From NCBI GenBank assembly GCA_014804755.1, contig JAAUZE010000010.1, positions 98,185 to 162,184 on the forward strand: a stretch of 64,000 nt of DNA. Reading direction: 5' to 3'. The position numbers and the translations under genes were made by a program. This DNA is from Lachnospiraceae bacterium. GTDB taxonomy: Bacteria > Bacillota > Clostridia > Lachnospirales > Lachnospiraceae. Numbering within the stretch: position 1 is the first letter of the stretch; every line of letters begins with the position of its first letter. A model generated the notes under the pieces. The model worked only from the letters and a program-made list of their open reading frames with translations, had not been told where the DNA came from and made no database searches. Below are positions 17,159 to 25,274 of the stretch, one piece after another.

Positions 17159-19054
17159 ATGAGAAAGAAGGTTTTGGTACTTACGTTGGCATGTTGTATG
17201 TTTACGGCAGTGCTTGCCGGCTGCGGGAAGAGCAAGGAAGAGGAAGATCCCGGCGGAGCAACGCCGCAGGTTGTCACAGATCCGGAACCGGAAGCGGACA
17301 CAAATGAACCGGAAAATACGGATGAAACCGACAATCAGGAGGAAGAGGTATCTCCGAATCTCTCAGAGGAGGCGGCAAATGTTAGAGAAACAATTGCAGG
17401 TCTTGCCATTAACGGAGAGGGATTTGACGCTGAGACAGCGGAAATATCGGAATACAGAGAGCCGGTAACGCTGGTAAGATCGTTATTTGACGCGCTGGAA
17501 GAGGAGGAACAGGCAATACTCGAGGAAGACGGTACGCTTGAACTGCTTCTTATGGCTGAGGCACGGACGTTGAATCTGTGGATTCGGGATACACCGTTGG
17601 ACGCAGTGGAGGACGGCGGTGTAACGTGGCTGATGGAAGAGCGATATGACGAGTTGGCGGAGGCGCTCGGTGAGGAAACTGTTAATGAGCTGGTACCGCT
17701 CTTTGAAAGCAAGTTTTTGGCGTATAATGATCTGATACCGCAGTTTCAGGAGGAAAAGAGGAATAATCTGGAAGCGGGACAGCGTGTGGATGAAGCCATT
17801 TTGAGCATGGATGTGAACGATGCCGGCGCGGTTGCAGAGGTCGCGGAAATGTATGATGCGCTGACAAGTATTCAGCAAGCTTATGTAGAGCATTATTACA
17901 TTCTCAGGGAAGCGCTGGGTATGCCGGAAAACGCGCTTGACCGTGTGATCTATACGGGAACCCGTTCCTCTGTTTACGGACTTGGCGATCAATGGCTTGT
18001 GCCTGAGGAATGGAAAAGTGTGACCGATCAGATGCAGGAGTGGTACCCCTCCGCGCAGCCGACTATGGTGTGGATCGTCGGCAGCTTAAGCGGAATGGGC
18101 TGCAATCTGGAGTTTTTGCCCGCGGACGATGTGGACACTGCGGCATTGGAGGAGCAGTATATTTATTTTTCTGAGCCGACCCGTGAAAATCATTTGTCCC
18201 ATGAGGAATATTTTAACTATTTTGATGAAAACGGCATTCAGGTTTATTTGCAGGTAGAGCCGGGATTTGCAGATGTTGATACACTGATCGATCTGGTTCT
18301 TGCGCAATATGGCGATCATCCCTGTGTCGTGGGAGTCGGCGTAGACGTGGAGTGGTACCATGGCGTTACAGAAGATGCCGGTCTTCCGATCTCCGATGCT
18401 TTGGCGGAGCAGTGGGATCAGCATCTCAAAGAGATCAATCCGGAATACAGACTTTTCCTGAAGCACTATAATATCCGGTATCTTCCTCCTTCCTATCGAA
18501 GCGACATTCTGTTTGTCAATGACAGTCAGGGCTTCGGAAGCGCCATCGGAGATGTTTTGGGATTATATGATGAGGACTTAGATGATGTCCTTGGATTTAT
18601 GCCTGAGTTTAAGCGGTTTGCTGATGCATTCCCTGACAATGATGTGCTCTATCAGATCGGGTATGCGGTGGATGAGACATGGTTTTACACAATGGAAGAT
18701 CCGGTTGTCCTGTCACTTGGGCAGAGACTGGCAGAGGTGACAGGTCAAAATTGCGGTATAATCTGGGTGGATTTCACCATTAAGGACCCGATGACGTTCC
18801 CGTGGACGATGTCGACAGAGGACAAGGTTAAAGCGGTGAACCGGCTGCTTCGATATTTAGATCCTGAAGAAGGCGGCGGAGCGGTCGGCACACGTCTTTC
18901 CGGAGTCAGCTCGGATCCGGCGGCTGCCAGAGATTTCATTTTTGTAAAAAAAGTAAGGGAAATTGTGGATAGTCTGACGGAAGAAGAACTGGGTATGCTC
19001 GATCCGGAAAGGCTCGGCTATCTCGAGTGGGCGGAGTCTGTCGCTGAGGATTGA
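17159..19054 (+). CDS. surface lipoprotein with putative sugar-hydrolase-like barrel domain
   Basis: Starting from the ATG at 17159 (AGGAGGG site), the 631-residue product has a lipoprotein signal with lipobox LAGC (C22) and an acidic Pro/Glu/Thr linker (about 25-65). A helical region (about 65-270) follows, then a C-terminal domain. The latter has strand-like blocks (TMVWIVGSL, IQVYLQVEPG, VVGVGVDVEWY, RLFLKHYN, DILFVNDSQG, CGIIWVDFT) spaced as in a TIM barrel, with acidic residues at strand ends (VEPG, DVEWY). The upstream frame extension to 17048 lacks a ribosome site. I cannot name the family. A surface glycan-binding or glycan-cleaving role is suggested by the neighbouring CE2 and GH9 lipoproteins, but is only an inference. 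Confidence 0.75.
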   Translation: MRKKVLVLTLACCMFTAVLAGCGKSKEEEDPGGATPQVVTDPEPEADTNEPENTDETDNQEEEVSPNLSEEAANVRETIAGLAINGEGFDAETAEISEYREPVTLVRSLFDALEEEEQAILEEDGTLELLLMAEARTLNLWIRDTPLDAVEDGGVTWLMEERYDELAEALGEETVNELVPLFESKFLAYNDLIPQFQEEKRNNLEAGQRVDEAILSMDVNDAGAVAEVAEMYDALTSIQQAYVEHYYILREALGMPENALDRVIYTGTRSSVYGLGDQWLVPEEWKSVTDQMQEWYPSAQPTMVWIVGSLSGMGCNLEFLPADDVDTAALEEQYIYFSEPTRENHLSHEEYFNYFDENGIQVYLQVEPGFADVDTLIDLVLAQYGDHPCVVGVGVDVEWYHGVTEDAGLPISDALAEQWDQHLKEINPEYRLFLKHYNIRYLPPSYRSDILFVNDSQGFGSAIGDVLGLYDEDLDDVLGFMPEFKRFADAFPDNDVLYQIGYAVDETWFYTMEDPVVLSLGQRLAEVTGQNCGIIWVDFTIKDPMTFPWTMSTEDKVKAVNRLLRYLDPEEGGGAVGTRLSGVSSDPAAARDFIFVKKVREIVDSLTEEELGMLDPERLGYLEWAESVAED

Positions 19055-19096
19055 GAGCATTTACAATATGCCTCCTAAGAATTAGTATTTATAGAT

Positions 19097-19139
19097 AAAA
19101 ACGGTTCGCTGCGGTTCAAATCCGCAGCGGACCGTTTTT
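19097..19139. terminator. strong bidirectional terminator
   Basis: Arms of 18 bases (AAAAACGGTTCGCTGCGG and its near-complement, one mismatch) around a 7-base loop, with A and T runs at the flanks. It ends the lipoprotein gene and faces the minus-strand pseudogene and esterase gene. Confidence 0.92.
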
Positions 19140-19152
19140 CCTGCCAATATGT

Positions 19153-19203
19153 CTATACCGTCTGTAAACTGCCCTTTACTACGTCCATAGAATACTTATT
19201 TCG
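19153..19203 (-). pseudogene. 3' remnant of an Rpn-family nuclease gene
   Basis: On the minus strand this stretch encodes NKYSMDVVKGSLQTV followed by a stop. The intact gene at 23549-24373 ends NQYSVEVLEGNLQTV plus stop. The DNA match continues a few bases past both stop codons (TGCCAATAT). Upstream the reading frame loses similarity within about three codons. It is best read as the last codons of a deleted second copy, left 4.4 kb from the intact one. Confidence 0.75.
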
Positions 19204-19258
19204 ACCTCTCACTATCAAAACAAAGACATTATACTGTCCATAGTAATTACACCGGCAA

Positions 19259-20500
19259 TCAGAAACCCAGAGCGATGATATAATCTGCCAGCTCTGCGGC
19301 TGCTATATCATGAGTAGCCGCAGTGGGATGCCAATCAGCGGCGTATCCAGTAGAACCGTTCTGCGTGGAAAAACGGAATACGGAAATATTCTCATCGCCC
19401 GTTTCGGCGGTGTAATTCTCTGAGGCTGTGCATATCGCATCGTACAACTCCGCGCCCATAATTCCGAGGGTACATATGATATGCGAGTTCGGATTATTCC
19501 GGCGAACCTGCTTGATGAATTCCGTATAGGCGTCTATGTACTCGCTGATCAGTTCCTCCTCTTTGCCTGTATAAGAATAGTCATTTGTACCGAGATTTAT
19601 CACTACGATATCCGGAGTAAATCTTGAAAAATCCCAGTCGACACTTGATGCCTTAAATCCGCCCGCGCCGTTGCCGTAACTTACCGCAAAACACTCGTAT
19701 TTTTTTGAAAGCTGCTGTTCTGACACTCTCACCCCCTGCGTGGTGTAGCCGGAAACAATTCCGTTTCCGCTGTAAGAGACCAGGCTGTAATCAGCATCCA
19801 GAAGCTGCGCCGTTCTATATGCATAGGCTTTTGTGGCATCCTCGGTATTGGTGGAGAAATGGTGATCTCTGTCTTCGTCATCAACGCCGTATCCGCAGGT
19901 TATCGAATCTCCTATAAATTCAATCTTCAAATTCTTTTCCGCCGTAGGGGCGATATGATCTGCGGCGGTTACGATGATTTCGTCGATACCGAGAATGGAG
20001 TTCGCCGCCTCGGACACCTTCACCAGCGTTACGGTTACTTCCCTTTCCGTCTCGAATGAAAAAATATCATATACAGCCTCTTTTTGATCTATCATCACGT
20101 CCAGGACACGCTCACCGTCCACATAGGCGGCAAAACGGGCTTGATTGCCTTCTGTACCTGTCATACTGTCACCGACGATTTTCACGGAGCATTGCGTTCC
20201 CTTTACCGTAAATTCCACACCGCTTGCAGAATGCGCCAGCCAAAGAACACCGTTCTCATTGTGTGTGCGACCCAGCATCTTTACATATTGTTCTTCCGCT
20301 TCATAAGTTCTGGTTTCATAAGTTCCGGTTTCATCTGTATCGCTTTCATCTGTATCAGTTTCCGGACTTTCATCTGTTTCCTCCGTCTCCGCCGGCGCTA
20401 AATTTTCGCTCCGGGACGGTTCCGTCGCCCCCTCCTTCGCACAGCCTGTCAATAACATCGATACGGCAAGCACCGATAGAATCACTTTTTTAAGTTTCAT
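19259..20500 (-). CDS. carbohydrate esterase family 2-like SGNH lipoprotein
   Basis: A 413-residue lipoprotein with lipobox LLTGC (C20) and an acidic Asp/Glu/Thr linker (about 25-70). An N-terminal jelly-roll domain (about 73-180; VLWLAHSASGVEFTVKG) is followed by an SGNH domain with GDS (S199), GTND, and the catalytic DWH near 389-391. This two-domain layout is that of CE2 acetyl esterases, which remove acetyl groups from xylan or glucomannan. The start at 20500 has GAGGGGG 5 bases upstream; the in-frame extension to 20545 has none. It diverges from an AraC regulator and neighbours a GH9 gene, consistent with plant cell wall use at the cell surface. Confidence 0.88.
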   Translation of the reverse strand: MKLKKVILSVLAVSMLLTGCAKEGATEPSRSENLAPAETEETDESPETDTDESDTDETGTYETRTYEAEEQYVKMLGRTHNENGVLWLAHSASGVEFTVKGTQCSVKIVGDSMTGTEGNQARFAAYVDGERVLDVMIDQKEAVYDIFSFETEREVTVTLVKVSEAANSILGIDEIIVTAADHIAPTAEKNLKIEFIGDSITCGYGVDDEDRDHHFSTNTEDATKAYAYRTAQLLDADYSLVSYSGNGIVSGYTTQGVRVSEQQLSKKYECFAVSYGNGAGGFKASSVDWDFSRFTPDIVVINLGTNDYSYTGKEEELISEYIDAYTEFIKQVRRNNPNSHIICTLGIMGAELYDAICTASENYTAETGDENISVFRFSTQNGSTGYAADWHPTAATHDIAAAELADYIIALGF

Positions 20501-20587
20501 ATTTCCCCCTCTTTCCATGTCCCTCGATTCCTGATCTTCTGACACCTACGCAAACACATAATCTGCAGGATAATTCCACTATTAGAC

Positions 20588-20616
20588 AATATATACCAAA
20601 AATACAACTGTTTCAA
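20588..20616 (-). promoter_or_regulatory. putative promoter of the CE2 esterase gene
   Basis: On the minus strand TTGAAA (20611-20616), 17 bases, then TATATT (20588-20593). Confidence 0.6.
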
Positions 20617-20662
20617 TCTTTTAGGATTGTAAGCAGCATGATTTTCTGCCTCTCTGTTGCAC

Positions 20663-20691
20663 TTGACCGCAAAGCATATTTGTGTAATGAT
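20663..20691 (+). promoter_or_regulatory. putative promoter of the AraC-type gene
   Basis: TTGACC (20663-20668), a 17-base spacer and a weak AATGAT -10 (20686-20691), about 30 bases before the ATG. It is divergent from the esterase promoter. Confidence 0.4.
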
Positions 20692-20723
20692 TCAATTATA
20701 CCAAAACAAGGAGCTGGTTCCAA

Positions 20724-21557
20724 ATGGACGCGATCAAGCTGGAGCTTTCACCCGAAAACTGCCGCAGCGGCTGCGGATTTCTTCATCAGCACAGCGTGGC
20801 TGAAACCTATCCGCTTCATAACCACATTGGTTTTTATGAAATTTTCTTTGTTGTAAAGGGAAAGGCAATCCACTTTATAAACGGTGAGAACAAGCTGCTT
20901 ACGCGCGGTTCCCTGGTATTCATTCGCCCGGGGGACAGTCACAGCTACGAAAGCTTCAACAAACATGATTTTGAACTGATCTCGGTTGGATTTCCTGTCA
21001 ACGAATTTGAGTGTGCCTGCGCGTTCATGGGCATAAGCTCTCTCTTATTTACCAAAAGCAGCCTTCCGCCTGACATGGTGCTTAACGGCTATGATCTGGC
21101 GGACATGGAACGCAAACTGCTTCATATCGGTCTGCACACATTACCCGATGAGCGCAAGCTCTATTTCAGAGGACTTCTTCCGTCCGTTCTCTACAGAATA
21201 TTGTCAGCCGGAGCAGGGCAGAGTGTCGCTATTCCCAATCGCCTGCGCAGCCTTATTGATAAAATGAACAACAAGCAGAATTTCACCGAAGGACTGCCAA
21301 AACTGCTGGAATTATCCGGAACCTCTCAAGAACATCTTACGCGTGAATTTAGAAAATATCTGAACATGACTCCGACGGAATTCATCAATCAGAAACGTAT
21401 AAGCTATGCCGCGGAGCTTCTTCTAAACAGTTCTTATGAAATCATCGACATTTGTTATATGTGCGGCTTCAACAGCCTCAGCCACTTCTACCATATCTTT
21501 AAGAGAACATACGGCTGTTCTCCGAAACAGTTTATGAAAGAACACCCAAACATGTAA
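20724..21557 (+). CDS. AraC-family transcriptional regulator with cupin sensor
   Basis: A 277-residue protein with an N-terminal cupin-like domain (about 15-110; YPLHNHIGFYEIFFVVKG) and a C-terminal double helix-turn-helix (about 175-275; ELLLNSSYEIIDICYMCGF then LSHFYHIFKRTYGCSPKQF). AAGGAG precedes the ATG by 10 bases. It lies between the divergent CE2 esterase and the convergent GH9 endoglucanase, both lipoproteins. It is therefore a good candidate for their activator in response to a sugar bound by the cupin domain. Confidence 0.92.
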   Translation: MDAIKLELSPENCRSGCGFLHQHSVAETYPLHNHIGFYEIFFVVKGKAIHFINGENKLLTRGSLVFIRPGDSHSYESFNKHDFELISVGFPVNEFECACAFMGISSLLFTKSSLPPDMVLNGYDLADMERKLLHIGLHTLPDERKLYFRGLLPSVLYRILSAGAGQSVAIPNRLRSLIDKMNNKQNFTEGLPKLLELSGTSQEHLTREFRKYLNMTPTEFINQKRISYAAELLLNSSYEIIDICYMCGFNSLSHFYHIFKRTYGCSPKQFMKEHPNM

Positions 21558-21584
21558 GCGGGCAACTTACTCATGGTTGCCCGC
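21558..21584. terminator. hairpin between AraC and GH9 genes
   Basis: GCGGGCAAC and GTTGCCCGC form a perfect 9-base stem with a 9-base loop immediately after the AraC-type stop. There is no T run on either side, so termination is probable but not certain. Confidence 0.6.
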
Positions 21585-21641
21585 TGTGCCATATTGCGTC
21601 TATTCCTGCGCATCAATTTAATCAAAAGGTGGGAATGCTTT

Positions 21642-23237
21642 TTATTGTGAATTACTGACCACAAGCGCCGAATTGAACACCATGACTGCATTCCAGTATA
21701 TTGCGTTCTCGTTGGTGAACCAATCGTTTGCGCTGTCGTAATAGCATTTCAACGGGAAACGCGAGATGATTCCGCCGTTGTAGGAATTGATGCCGCCCGG
21801 CATATAACCCGAAGGAACGCCATCGGAGGAATCACCGTAGTAAATATTGCTGAAGGTACACTTGATCGGGTCCTCACCCATGCCTGTTATAAAGCATTTG
21901 CGCATCGGGTTTACACCTGTGATAAAGTTGACGGCATCTTGCGAAACCTTCTCAGCGTCCGACGTGTCAAGCCCGAGCAACGAGCAGCCTATATACATTT
22001 CCTGAGCGTTACCGAGTATGATATTGAAGCTGCCCCACCAAAAGCTCCAATCATTTATTGCGATTCTCCACGGATTAACGTCATATCTTCCGAGAACGGA
22101 GCGTTTCCAGCCCTCAAACTGTTCCGCTATTTTCGAAACCACTTCTTCATCGCGGTTTTCGCAAAGCAGATAGGTATAATAGCCGTAAATGCCCATGTTA
22201 CCGACATTATGACCGTTTGTACCAACTTTCAGAGAGCCGATAAAACTGTCGAAATTTCCAAGGAACCAGCTATGAGCGCTTTCACTGCCTGTCGCGTAAT
22301 AGACACATGCTGAAGCCCAGAAAGCGGAGCTTGCATTGTTTTCACCCGAGTAATTTGTTGCAATGTAGATATTCGGGTTTTCTTCAATATATGCCAAGCC
22401 CCTTTCGGCTGCCTCAAGCAGCGTATTCGCGTAATCAGGATCATATTCTCCAAAGATTTTGGAAGCAAACGCCAGCACAGCCGTACAGTCGGCGGTGGAG
22501 TTGGTGATACATCTGTCGCCATCGCCCACCCAGACGGTTCTGTCGCCGTCCCCGTCGTTTTCGTTCATTGATTTTACTTTAATATAAAAGCCGCCGCTAT
22601 TGTCCTGCATTTTTAACAGGAAATCAAGCTCAACACGAGCTTCATCGAGGATATCGGGGATACCGTTTCCGCTTTCAGGGATATTGTTCTGTCCGTCCGA
22701 GAAGCAGTCGGGAAACATCATATATGCCCAAAGAAGTGTGTTTGCCGCAGTAGCTCCCGGGCTTACATACTTACCAACATCTCCCGCGTCATACCAGCCG
22801 CTCGATACGTCGATCGTCACATCGCGGTCATAGGAGAGCGGCGCTTCAAAGTCCTTTGGCGTTTGGTCGGAGCGCATGTAGTTTCCCCCGTACTCCGCGG
22901 TTATTTCCTCGTTGGCTCTTTGGTAATAGTAATAGCGCATGGTGTTTGTCAACAGCTCGTCATAAACGCTCTCAGATATTTCAAAGGAAAGGGAATCGTC
23001 GATGCGTTGCAAAAGAGCTTTTCTATCGGATCTCGCCCTTTCCGCTGCCTCAGCATCCACTGTCAGAGGGACCGACGTTTCTTCCGCTGCCTCGGTATCC
23101 ACTGTTGGAGAGACCGACACTTCTTCCGGCGTACCATCGGGGGATTCTATGTCAGAGTCGGCGCTGCCTTCCGTACAGCCCGTCATCATTGATAAAATTA
23201 TGGTCATTGCGATTACATCTGCGATATTTTTTTTCAT
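21642..23237 (-). CDS. GH9 endoglucanase, lipoprotein
   Basis: A 531-residue protein with lipobox MMTGC (C21), an acidic linker (25-70) and a GH9 (alpha/alpha)6 catalytic domain. GWYDAGDVGKYVSPG (D150 and D153) supplies the base region, and NENAIYWNA (E510) near the end supplies the acid. No carbohydrate-binding module or Ig-like N-terminal domain is visible. The linker contains a 14-residue tandem duplication (SVxxTVDxEAAEET type). Membrane anchoring suggests work on beta-1,4-glucans at the cell surface, alongside the CE2 lipoprotein. The ATG is preceded by AGAAGGATGG. Confidence 0.93.
   Translation of the reverse strand: MKKNIADVIAMTIILSMMTGCTEGSADSDIESPDGTPEEVSVSPTVDTEAAEETSVPLTVDAEAAERARSDRKALLQRIDDSLSFEISESVYDELLTNTMRYYYYQRANEEITAEYGGNYMRSDQTPKDFEAPLSYDRDVTIDVSSGWYDAGDVGKYVSPGATAANTLLWAYMMFPDCFSDGQNNIPESGNGIPDILDEARVELDFLLKMQDNSGGFYIKVKSMNENDGDGDRTVWVGDGDRCITNSTADCTAVLAFASKIFGEYDPDYANTLLEAAERGLAYIEENPNIYIATNYSGENNASSAFWASACVYYATGSESAHSWFLGNFDSFIGSLKVGTNGHNVGNMGIYGYYTYLLCENRDEEVVSKIAEQFEGWKRSVLGRYDVNPWRIAINDWSFWWGSFNIILGNAQEMYIGCSLLGLDTSDAEKVSQDAVNFITGVNPMRKCFITGMGEDPIKCTFSNIYYGDSSDGVPSGYMPGGINSYNGGIISRFPLKCYYDSANDWFTNENAIYWNAVMVFNSALVVSNSQ
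23041..23124 (-). repeat. 42-base tandem repeat in the GH9 linker
   Basis: Two 42-base units (23041-23082 and 23083-23124) differ at a handful of positions and keep frame. They encode two copies of an acidic 14-residue linker unit; a short third copy may begin at 23125. Confidence 0.8.
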
Positions 23238-23548
23238 GATTTACCATCCTTCTATCAAGATTTTAAGCTTCCTCTATCTCGATCCAGTTTGCACTTAGCT
23301 TACCGCTATTTTCTCCATTCTGTAATGATAACCGCCAACCTGCGTTAAGCCCATTATGTCAAAGAATAAAAGACAAATCCTCTCCCTGATTGATTTTTTT
23401 GTACTATATTGATATTCAAAGACAATGTCAGTATATTTTGGAAGTTCTGTTATAAATCACTCCAATAAAAAAGCTCCTGAATAGGAGCGGAAAAGCAAAA
23501 CGGGGGCGATTATCGTCCCCGTTCCTGCTGTCTGTGATGCCAATATAT
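23238..23548. other. 311-base gap with two hairpins, otherwise no gene
   Basis: This gap lies between the GH9 start and the Rpn gene stop. It holds a factor-independent terminator for the Rpn gene on the minus strand (GCTCCT/AGGAGC, 23473-23488, T run 23467-23472) and a second inverted repeat with 12-base arms at 23499-23523. The rest should contain the GH9 promoter, but I see no convincing -35/-10 pair and no open frame. Confidence 0.7.
23467..23488 (-). terminator. terminator of the Rpn-family gene
   Basis: A perfect 6-base stem (GCTCCT, AGGAGC) with a 4-base loop, followed on the minus strand by six Ts. Confidence 0.85.
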
Positions 23549-24373
23549 CTATACAGTCTGTAAATTACCTTCTAATACTTCCACAGAATACTGATTATAA
23601 TACTCCTCTGCCCGTTGTGGCGTTAAAGAAAAATATCTTATCAATTTGGATTTAATTCTGTCGCTGTCCAAACCATCTTCTATACCGTCAATTATCATTA
23701 CTCTAATGCCCTGTTCAATGCCCTGCTCATATTTTTCCTGATATTTCATCTGCAATGTCATATAGTCCAACCTCCATTTCTCATTTTTTTTGACGGATTC
23801 AATTTCTTCCTCCAGTGCCCTTGTATAATCGTCCGATGCTTCTTTGCCATCAATAAAATCAAGTATGTTTTTCATTTCCGGCGTAATGTCATCCATTGTT
23901 CCCTTTGTGTTCAAAATAATCTTAATGGCATCGTCGCCAAGTCTTAACCCCAAATCCTGCACACAACGGTTTTCAAAGGTATAGATATGTCTTCCTTCTC
24001 CGAATAAATCAAAAGTACATACGAAAATAATAAAGCTGCGTTTCAGGTTTTTGTAATTTTCCCCCTTTTCCAAAATACCAAGGTCTATCATTCCTTGATA
24101 ATATCTTGTTCTTTTAGGCAGGTTCGCTTTTTCCGTGGTCTGCATCTCAATATTATATACCGAGTTGCTGTCATCTTGCACGTAGATATCAAGTCTTACG
24201 CTTTTGGCATTTGCTGAAAGGTCTATTGTATCCTGTGACTTAGGATATTCCATTCGAGATATCTTTATGCCAAGTACTCTTTCTAAAAAGGGCTTGCAAA
24301 ATTTGGGGTTCCTCATGACAACGCTGAACATAAAATCATCTTTGAGCTGTAATTCTTCAAATGCTTTCTCCAT
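23549..24373 (-). CDS. Rpn-family recombination-promoting nuclease / PD-(D/E)XK transposase-like
   Basis: A 274-residue protein starting MEKAFEELQLKDDFMFSVVM, with the core motif VRLDIYVQDDSNSVYNIEMQT, in which D and ExQ are the metal-binding residues of the PD-(D/E)XK fold. Then comes RTRYYQGMID and a coiled, charged C-terminal region ending EQGIEQGIRVMIIDGI, all typical of Rpn proteins. E. coli relatives are DNA endonucleases that stimulate recA-independent recombination; in Clostridia they are multicopy. Their DNA ends are not clear insertion-sequence ends. A 3' remnant of a second copy lies at 19153. Confidence 0.9.
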   Translation of the reverse strand: MEKAFEELQLKDDFMFSVVMRNPKFCKPFLERVLGIKISRMEYPKSQDTIDLSANAKSVRLDIYVQDDSNSVYNIEMQTTEKANLPKRTRYYQGMIDLGILEKGENYKNLKRSFIIFVCTFDLFGEGRHIYTFENRCVQDLGLRLGDDAIKIILNTKGTMDDITPEMKNILDFIDGKEASDDYTRALEEEIESVKKNEKWRLDYMTLQMKYQEKYEQGIEQGIRVMIIDGIEDGLDSDRIKSKLIRYFSLTPQRAEEYYNQYSVEVLEGNLQTV

Positions 24374-24410
24374 ATGTGAAGTCCTCTTACAGCTCTCTTC
24401 TCTCTCTTGT

Positions 24411-24439
24411 ATTATAATCTATGCCGGTATCATTGACAA
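24411..24439 (-). promoter_or_regulatory. promoter of the Rpn-family gene
   Basis: On the minus strand TTGTCA (24434-24439), 17 bases and a perfect TATAAT (24411-24416). Confidence 0.7.
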
Positions 24440-24471
24440 GGACTGTATTTCCTGATCCCAAAAAGCTCATG

Positions 24472-24500
24472 AAAAAAAGCATGAGCGTTATCACTCATGC
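24472..24500 (-). terminator. terminator of tRNA-Pro
   Basis: GCATGAG and CTCATGC form a 7-base stem with an 8-base loop, followed on the minus strand by seven Ts, 14 bases after the tRNA. Confidence 0.92.
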
Positions 24501-24513
24501 CTTTCTAAATAAG

Positions 24514-24587
<74 letters not shown>

Positions 24588-24672
24588 TCATCCATATAAG
24601 GTACCGAATCAATCATGTAAAAAATAAATTCTCACTCCGATCAGATAATACAAAATCAACTCGGACTATAAG

Positions 24673-24701
24673 ATAGTACAATAAAAGAGCGCGCTTGTCA
24701 A
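24673..24701 (-). promoter_or_regulatory. promoter of tRNA-Pro
   Basis: On the minus strand a perfect TTGACA (24696-24701), 17 bases and TACTAT (24673-24678), about 85 bases before the tRNA. Confidence 0.75.
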
Positions 24702-24811
24702 GAAGTAATATGCACGAATTAAAGCTGAATGAAAGAATGATTTGATGGAACCATAATTTAATGATAACGATGATTTATTTCACATAAAAATAAAGTTTGT
24801 TATTTTTTAGG

Positions 24812-24863
24812 TTGACATACGTCTACCTAGTGGTTATACTGATGGTAAACAGATGACTACCTA
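24812..24863 (+). promoter_or_regulatory. blaI-type promoter with operator-like repeats
   Basis: A perfect TTGACA (24812-24817), 17-base spacer and TATACT (24835-24840). CTACCTA occurs inside the spacer (24823-24829) and again after the -10 (24857-24863), each preceded by GT or GA. Repressor binding to these would block the promoter, which fits autorepression by the BlaI-type protein encoded next. Confidence 0.75.
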
Positions 24864-24885
24864 AATAAAACACGGAGGATTTCTT

Positions 24886-25272
24886 ATGAAACATATTCAG
24901 TTATCGGCAAACGAGTGGAAGCTGATGGAACGGCTATGGCAGAAAGAACCGCAGACGATTACGCAGCTTACCGCAGAGATTCAACCCATATATGGATGGA
25001 CAAAGCATACCGTCATCACGATGCTGAACCGTTTGGAGGGCAAGGGTGCGGTCGCTTATCAGGAAGGAGAGCGCGCAAGGCTTTATTCGACCTGCATTCC
25101 GCGTTCTCAGGCGGCGATGGAGGAGACGGAGACATTGCTTGAGCGCGTATATGGAGGCAGTTTTGGTCTTATGGTGAATGCGTTTGTGCAGCAAAAAGGG
25201 ATTACCGAGGAGGAGCGCGACAGTCTGCTCGCACTCTTAAACGAGATCCCTGTTCGAAAAAAGGAGGAGTGA
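24886..25272 (+). CDS. BlaI/MecI-family repressor
   Basis: A 128-residue winged-helix protein: LSANEWKLMERLWQKEPQTITQLTAEI, then WTKHTVITMLNRLEGKGAVAYQEGERARLYS, the characteristic BlaI recognition helix and wing, and a helical C-terminus for dimerisation. Relatives repress beta-lactamase or other envelope genes and are cleaved after the BlaR1 sensor detects a beta-lactam. CGGAGG precedes the ATG. The stop is 2 bases before the BlaR1-type gene, so they form an operon. No beta-lactamase gene is adjacent. Confidence 0.93.
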   Translation: MKHIQLSANEWKLMERLWQKEPQTITQLTAEIQPIYGWTKHTVITMLNRLEGKGAVAYQEGERARLYSTCIPRSQAAMEETETLLERVYGGSFGLMVNAFVQQKGITEEERDSLLALLNEIPVRKKEE

Positions 25273-25274
25273 GC

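Noticed and set aside
23549-24373. Complete insertion sequence
   Set aside because: Although Rpn proteins are often called transposases, I see no terminal inverted repeats or target duplication around the gene; the hairpins at 23467-23523 behave as terminators.
24588-24885. Riboswitch or small RNA in the 298-base gap before blaI
   Set aside because: The gap is explained by the tRNA promoter and the blaI promoter/operator; no riboswitch pattern or extra hairpin with T run was found.
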